NCBI RefSeq assembly: GCF_021010575.1
Contig: NZ_JAJNAG010000012.1
Coordinates: 25,440 to 89,439, forward strand
Direction of reading: 5' to 3'
Origin: Limnobaculum eriocheiris
GTDB lineage: Bacteria; Pseudomonadota; Gammaproteobacteria; Enterobacterales; Enterobacteriaceae
Length of the DNA: 64,000 nucleotides
In this document: positions 59,946 through 64,000 of the stretch, in pieces
Numbering within the stretch: the first letter of the stretch is position 1
How the letters are laid out: the number at the start of each line of letters is the position of its first letter
The notes under the pieces: model-generated
The model's database searches: none
Seen by the model: only the letters and a program-made list of their open reading frames with translations
Told to the model about the DNA's origin: nothing
Program-made: the position numbers and the translations under genes

Positions 59946-60399
59946 AAAAGCCGCGATAAAGATTGCTCTGATATTTGCGCTTGCCGGTAGCCCTTTATTT
60001 TGGGCTGGTTATCTATCCTGGAAGAATAACCATTTCACCTGCGAAAGTGAGATTACTATAATCAATGACAAAGGTAGTTATGACACAATCATGCTTTTTA
60101 CTTTTAATGACGGAGAAGGGCGGTATTCAAGCATCGGCGATTTACAGGAAAATGGCCAACCGGCAAAGAGAATTAGTCATGAAATGCGCTTCAGGTATGT
60201 GTTGGATAAGAAAGATATCATGATGATTTCAGAGCAGACCGATACAAACCCCGGTCGTTTAGGCAAATTAGACTATCTGGTTCCCGATTTCTTTCGTATT
60301 CAGGGGCGAGGAATAGGCATGCATCTGCTCTATCAAAGCTTCTCCAGCTACATGTTCACACTGGACGATATGCCATTGTTTTATTGTTCACAAACTTAA
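59932..60399 (+). CDS. FidL-like membrane protein
   Basis: The 155-residue protein has a short cytoplasmic start, one membrane helix (about 8-30, AAIKIALIFALAGSPLFWAG) and a periplasmic domain with two cysteines (FTCESEITII and PLFYCSQT at the very end). This fits FidL-like proteins, which accompany MarT/GrvA-type regulators. The ATG at 59932 overlaps the end of the regulator gene by 14 bases; the adjacent ATG at 59935 is equally possible. It probably modulates the sensory domain of its neighbour, as ToxS does for ToxR. Confidence 0.82.
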   Translation: MMNNKKAAIKIALIFALAGSPLFWAGYLSWKNNHFTCESEITIINDKGSYDTIMLFTFNDGEGRYSSIGDLQENGQPAKRISHEMRFRYVLDKKDIMMISEQTDTNPGRLGKLDYLVPDFFRIQGRGIGMHLLYQSFSSYMFTLDDMPLFYCSQT

Positions 60400-60460
60400 C
60401 GAAAACACAGCGTTAATTCCCAAATAGTGCCCCCTAATTTAGCACGATAAAAAACCATTA

Positions 60461-60494
60461 AAAATGGGGTGGAAATTACTTTCCACCCCATTTT
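60461..60494. terminator. Bidirectional terminator
   Basis: AAAATGGGGTGGAAA-TTAC-TTTCCACCCCATTTT is a perfect 15-bp stem between the convergent fidL-like and FKBP-like genes, 22 bases before the latter's stop on the + coordinate. A/T ends let it work both ways. Confidence 0.93.
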
Positions 60495-60516
60495 GTGCTT
60501 CAATATAAATTTGATA

Positions 60517-63500
60517 TTACTTCGGCGTAGTGACACCCACAATCCGAATGCTATAGACAATAGTAGAACCTGGAGGAATTAGTGGCGCTAATCCCCGATC
60601 GCCATAGGCTAATTCAGGGGGTACTACTAATGTCATGCTGCCATGATCACGCAGGCGGGCCAGCGCAGCTTTAAATACCGGAGGATATTTAGCCAGCGGC
60701 TGAGTCACATAGCGACGCTGAAGATCCATATCTTCAATAACCGTACCGTCAACCAGACTCTCTTTTACGGCAATCATGATGTTAGCGTTATCAGGAATCT
60801 TATTATCTCCACCGTATTCAATACGGTAATGGAAACCGGTTGGATCCTTATTCACCTGAGGTTTTGCGGCAAACTCTTTCTGATACTGTTTACCGGATTT
60901 TTCCGCCTCTTGCTTTTTCGCCAGCATGTTACGACGAATAGTATCACTGACTTTATTCAGGCTATCCATCAGAACACTACGATCTACCTGTAGTTGCTGC
61001 TTCACGGTGTCTACCAGCCCCAGCAACGCCCAGTTAGTGTTAACGTTCAGCCCTAACTCCGCGTTTTCTGTCAATGAATCCTGAACCTTATCACCCAGTT
61101 GCATCCCCAGGGCATAAGCAATTATTTCATCATCCTTCTTAGGAATCGTGGTTTTATCACCCGTAGCCTTAGGTTCAGTCGCCTCAGATACGACGGCTGT
61201 TTGCTTGTCCTGTAGCGCTTTCAATTGTGCCTGCGCTGCCTTTAGTTCATTTTCTAAATCGGTAACCTGCTTAGTTGCAGTTGCGGCCCCGTCAGGTTTA
61301 TTTCCTGTAGTGCTGGCCAACAGTTGTTGAGCCGTAAGCTGTTTACTAAATATCGCCAGCAGTTCCTGTCCTGCTATTTGCTGTTTAACCAACGTATCCG
61401 CACGATTCTTCTGCTGCTCATGCTGCGATTTTTCTTCCGCCAGTTGGGCTTTTAATGCATCAAGCTCTTTCAGAGATTGAGTAGAAGCCAGTTGCTGTTT
61501 AGTTTGCTCACCGGTATCAACCGCTGGCTTAGTCTTCGCTTCCGCCAACTGTTTTTCCAGCATAGCGACTTTCTGCTGTTGTTCAGCAGCCACCCCTTGC
61601 TGTTTTACCAACTCATCTGCGTTATGCTGTAATTTCTCGCGCTGTGTCTTCTCTTCAGCCAGTTGCTTTTCTAAATCACCGATCTGCTTCAACTGCCCTG
61701 CCAACAGCACCTGCTGTTTCTTCTGATCTTCAGTTCCGTTGGTTTGTAGCGTTTCACGCTGCGCTTTCTCTTCGGCTAACTGTTTTTCCAAATCAGAAAT
61801 TTGCTTCAGTTGTCCGGCCAACAGCACCTGTTGTTTCTTCTGATCTTCAGTTCCGCTGGTTTGTAGCGTTTCACGCTGCGCTTTCTCTTCGGCTAACCGT
61901 TTTTCTAAATCAGAAATTTGCTTCAGTTGTCCGGCCAACAGCACCTGTTGTTTCTTCTGATCTTCAGTTCCGGTGGCTTGTAACTTCTCATGTTGTGCTT
62001 TCACTTCTGTCAGTTGCTTTTCCAAATCGGTGATTTGTTTTAACTGCCCGGCAAACACGGCCTGCTGTTTCTTCTGCTCTTCAGTACTATTGCCCTGTAA
62101 TAATTCTCTCTGAGTTTTTTCGCCCGCAAGTTGCTTTTCCAGTGCGGTGATTTGCGCCAGTTGAGCAACAGAGACGGTCTGCTGTTTCTTCTGCTCGTCA
62201 ACGCTACTGTTTTGCAGCTTATCCCGCTGAGCCTTTTCTTCCGTCAGTTGCTTCTCCAACGCGGCGATTTGCTTCACCTGAGCCGCAGCGGCAACTTGCT
62301 GCTTTTTCAACTCTTCGGCGCTGCTGCCCTGGAGTTTGTCGTGCTGCGCTTTGGAGTCAGCCAGCTGTTTCTCCAGTGCGGCGATTTGCTTCACCTGAGC
62401 CGCGGCGGCAACTTGCTGCTTTTTCAGCTCTTCGGCGCTGCTGCCCTGGAGTTTTTCCTGCTGCGCTTTAGTGTCAGCCAGCTGTTTCTCCAGTGCGGCG
62501 ATTTGCTTTACCTGAGCCGCGGCGGCAGTTTGCTGCTTTTTCAGTTCTTCGGCGCTGCTGCCCTGGAGTTTTTCCTGCTGTACTTTGGAATCAGCCAGCT
62601 GTTTCTCCAGTGCGGCGATTTGCTTTACCTGAGCCGCGGCGGCAGTTTGCTGCTTTTTCAGCTCTTCGGCGCTGCTGCCCTGGAGTTTTTCCTGCTGCGC
62701 TTTGGAGTCAGCCAGCTGTTTCTCCAGTGCGGCGATTTGCTTTACCTGAGCCGCGGCGGCAGTTTGCTGCTTTTTCAGCTCTTCGGCGCTGCTGCCCTGG
62801 AGTTTGTCGTGCTGCGCTTTAGTGTCAGCCAGCTGTTTCTCCAGTGCGGCGATTTGCTTTACCTGAGCCGCGGCGGCAGTTTGCTGCTTTTTCAGCTCTT
62901 CAGCACTGCTGCCCAGCAATTTTTCCTGATGTACTTTAGCGTCAGCCAGTTGCTTCTCCAGCGCGGCAATTTGCGCGATTTGCGCACCAGAAACAGATAA
63001 CTGCTTTTTCTGCTCTTCTGTTTGATTACTTTGCAATTTTTCATGCCGGACTTTTAGTTCTGTCAGTTGTTTTGCCAGCGTATCTTTCTGCTGTTCATCA
63101 CCCGTTAGCTGTTTGCTTAAAGTATCGATCTGGGCTTGTTTTTGTTCCCGCTGTTTCTTTTCTGCATCCAGGTTTTTTTGTAACGTTTGCAGGCGAGATT
63201 CTGCCTCTGATAATTGTGATTTCAGCGCGGTCAGCTGTTGATTAAGCTTATCATCTTGCTGAGTAGTGGCTTTTGTATCAGAGACCGACGCTTTAGCCCT
63301 GGCGAGTTGAAGCTCTGATTCAAGCACTGAGATTTTTCGTTCAAGCCCGGCAATCTGTTTAACAGATTCAGCCTGATGCTGTTTTAAGCGCTGTAACTCA
63401 TTTTGGCTTTTAGAGGATACCTGGGAGGATGCCTCCGAAGATGTCGTTTTCTGCTCCGGATTTGACTTATTATTCAGTGGTTCTGCTTCAGAAGAAGGTG

Positions 63501-63642
63501 TGGAAGCCTGGCTACGGGAGGAATCACCGCGAACCCTTACGCCAATAATGCCTTCATCCAGCGAAGCTGCCTTAACAGGTAAAACCAAAGGTAAAATTAG
63601 AGCGAAAAATAATCTATACCGACTCTTATTATTGTATTTCAT
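60517..63642 (-). CDS. Periplasmic tandem-repeat coiled-coil protein with FKBP-type domain
   Basis: The protein (1041 aa) has a signal peptide (RYRLFFALILPLVLPVKA, cleavage near AKA-like VKA/AS) and a low-complexity stretch. A coiled coil from about 80 to 770 follows, then an FkpA-like dimerisation part (about 790-905, IIAYALGMQLGDKVQDSL) and a C-terminal FKBP domain (VVPPELAYGDRGL, IPPGSTIVYSI). Twelve units of 39 residues fill 188-655, for example ALEKQLADSKAQQEKLQGSS followed by AEELKKQQ. FKBP aromatic site residues are poorly kept (VIED for VFDS, VFKAAL for GWxxAL), so it may be a holdase rather than an isomerase. GAGGG precedes the ATG. The long spacer could reach across the periplasm to bind nascent surface proteins. 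Confidence 0.87.
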   Translation of the reverse strand: MKYNNKSRYRLFFALILPLVLPVKAASLDEGIIGVRVRGDSSRSQASTPSSEAEPLNNKSNPEQKTTSSEASSQVSSKSQNELQRLKQHQAESVKQIAGLERKISVLESELQLARAKASVSDTKATTQQDDKLNQQLTALKSQLSEAESRLQTLQKNLDAEKKQREQKQAQIDTLSKQLTGDEQQKDTLAKQLTELKVRHEKLQSNQTEEQKKQLSVSGAQIAQIAALEKQLADAKVHQEKLLGSSAEELKKQQTAAAAQVKQIAALEKQLADTKAQHDKLQGSSAEELKKQQTAAAAQVKQIAALEKQLADSKAQQEKLQGSSAEELKKQQTAAAAQVKQIAALEKQLADSKVQQEKLQGSSAEELKKQQTAAAAQVKQIAALEKQLADTKAQQEKLQGSSAEELKKQQVAAAAQVKQIAALEKQLADSKAQHDKLQGSSAEELKKQQVAAAAQVKQIAALEKQLTEEKAQRDKLQNSSVDEQKKQQTVSVAQLAQITALEKQLAGEKTQRELLQGNSTEEQKKQQAVFAGQLKQITDLEKQLTEVKAQHEKLQATGTEDQKKQQVLLAGQLKQISDLEKRLAEEKAQRETLQTSGTEDQKKQQVLLAGQLKQISDLEKQLAEEKAQRETLQTNGTEDQKKQQVLLAGQLKQIGDLEKQLAEEKTQREKLQHNADELVKQQGVAAEQQQKVAMLEKQLAEAKTKPAVDTGEQTKQQLASTQSLKELDALKAQLAEEKSQHEQQKNRADTLVKQQIAGQELLAIFSKQLTAQQLLASTTGNKPDGAATATKQVTDLENELKAAQAQLKALQDKQTAVVSEATEPKATGDKTTIPKKDDEIIAYALGMQLGDKVQDSLTENAELGLNVNTNWALLGLVDTVKQQLQVDRSVLMDSLNKVSDTIRRNMLAKKQEAEKSGKQYQKEFAAKPQVNKDPTGFHYRIEYGGDNKIPDNANIMIAVKESLVDGTVIEDMDLQRRYVTQPLAKYPPVFKAALARLRDHGSMTLVVPPELAYGDRGLAPLIPPGSTIVYSIRIVGVTTPK
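61678..62964 (-). repeat. 117-bp tandem repeats coding for the 39-residue coiled-coil units
   Basis: Eleven consecutive units of exactly 117 bases lie between these positions, with one more degenerate unit upstream. The six units at 62263-62964 are almost identical in DNA, while the later five have diverged in the first and last thirds. Near-identity of neighbours points to recent duplication and makes copy number likely to vary between strains. Confidence 0.92.
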
Positions 63643-63876
63643 CTATTCCCTCAACATACCCATATCAGAGACACCAGCATATATAATCGCCGTATAATAA
63701 GTAAAAAATCGATTGATTAACAGGTGTATACCTTAAAATAAAGCATAAGAATCAACTCAATTATACGTCATAAAAATCGATATGTTTTTACCATTTGATT
63801 AATAGCAAATCACCATTATGGTTCACAACGCATAACTCTTCCATCTCAATAGGTTATAAAATTCGATTAACATTTC
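63643..63876. other. Intergenic region between the coiled-coil gene and the IS1-like element
   Basis: 234 bases, AT-rich, no gene seen. It should contain the promoter for the coiled-coil/FKBP gene. Confidence 0.4.
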
Positions 63877-64000
63877 GGTCGTGACGCATATTTAGTGTTG
63901 TGGTATTCTTCGCCCTTTGGATGATTGATGGCAAAGATTGATGTAGTTTGTCCCCGCTGTTCTGAAACGAGTGATGTGATCCGAAACGGTCATTCCACCT
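63877..64000 (+). mobile_element. Left end of an IS1-family element (cut by the window end)
   Basis: GGTCGTGACGCATATTTAGT at 63877 resembles the left inverted repeat of IS1-type elements (GGTnATG..GC....TTAGTG). The first gene starts about 50 bases inside, as expected. The rest of the element is outside the window, so the exact family member and right end are unknown. Confidence 0.75.
63928..64000 (+). CDS. InsA-like protein of an IS1-family element, partial
   Basis: The 24 codons in the window read MAKIDVVCPRCSETSDVIRN and then GHST. This matches the zinc-finger start of InsA (CPxC, followed by VxRNGxST), the regulator and fusion partner of IS1 transposase. The gene continues past the end of the window. 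Confidence 0.85.
   Translation, partial: MAKIDVVCPRCSETSDVIRNGHST

Noticed and set aside
61678-62964. Regularly spaced repeats suggestive of a CRISPR array
   Set aside because: The repeats are 117-bp tandem units without unique spacers and encode a continuous protein; no cas genes are near.
62131-63000. A 289-codon open frame on the + strand, leucine-rich and repetitive
   Set aside because: It is the antisense shadow of the 39-residue repeats; its periodicity equals that of the real gene, and it has no start signals.

Overview
The window comes from a gamma-proteobacterium of the order Enterobacterales. The first 28 kb carries ordinary enterobacterial housekeeping genes in recognisable groups: ppc, metF/metL/metB/metJ, rpmE/priA/cytR/ftsN/hslV/hslU/menA/rraA, zapB/glpF/glpK/glpX and pyrE/rph/yicC. 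The proteins are clearly diverged from those of E. coli. A lineage such as Budviciaceae or a neighbouring family fits, but this is inference.

Layout. 1-24.2 kb: core genes for anaplerosis, methionine synthesis and its MetJ repressor with tandem met boxes, primosome restart, nucleoside regulation, cell division, the HslUV protease with a sigma-32-like promoter, menaquinone synthesis, an RNase E regulator, glycerol uptake and gluconeogenesis, and the rph-pyrE operon with its attenuator. 24.4-26.9 kb: a decayed double-glycine bacteriocin locus lies between rph and yicC. It has a small precursor gene that lacks a normal start codon, an ABC exporter without its C39 peptidase, and the 5' end of an HlyD-like gene fused to it out of frame.

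28.13-51.91 kb: an integrative island of about 23.8 kb is inserted in the 3' end of yicC. The left end supplies a synonymous replacement for the last yicC codons, and the original last codons remain at the right end. Both ends carry integrase arm-type repeats. The island encodes a tyrosine integrase, a HigBA-like toxin-antitoxin pair, a primase-helicase of the TOTE type, an unknown protein, and a type I restriction-modification operon (HTH regulator, hsdM, hsdS, a TrlF-like PHP/ATPase, an AlbA_2-type protein, hsdR, a YgjP-like metallopeptidase). It also has a DUF927 protein with an AlpA regulator, an XRE regulator and a HipBA pair. The yicC target recalls the mobilizable genomic islands of Vibrio that use the same site.

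52-64 kb: a Phd/Doc pair, a BON-domain protein followed by a broken DUF1328 gene, then a surface-protein locus. That locus holds a YadA-like trimeric autotransporter (frameshifted), an exported helical protein, a BamE/OmpA-like lipoprotein and an exported unknown protein. Next to it are a cytoplasmic winged-helix regulator and a membrane-bound CadC/MarT-like regulator paired with a FidL-like protein. The locus is followed by a periplasmic protein in which a long 39-residue-repeat coiled coil is joined to an FKBP-type domain. The window ends inside the first gene of an IS1-family element.
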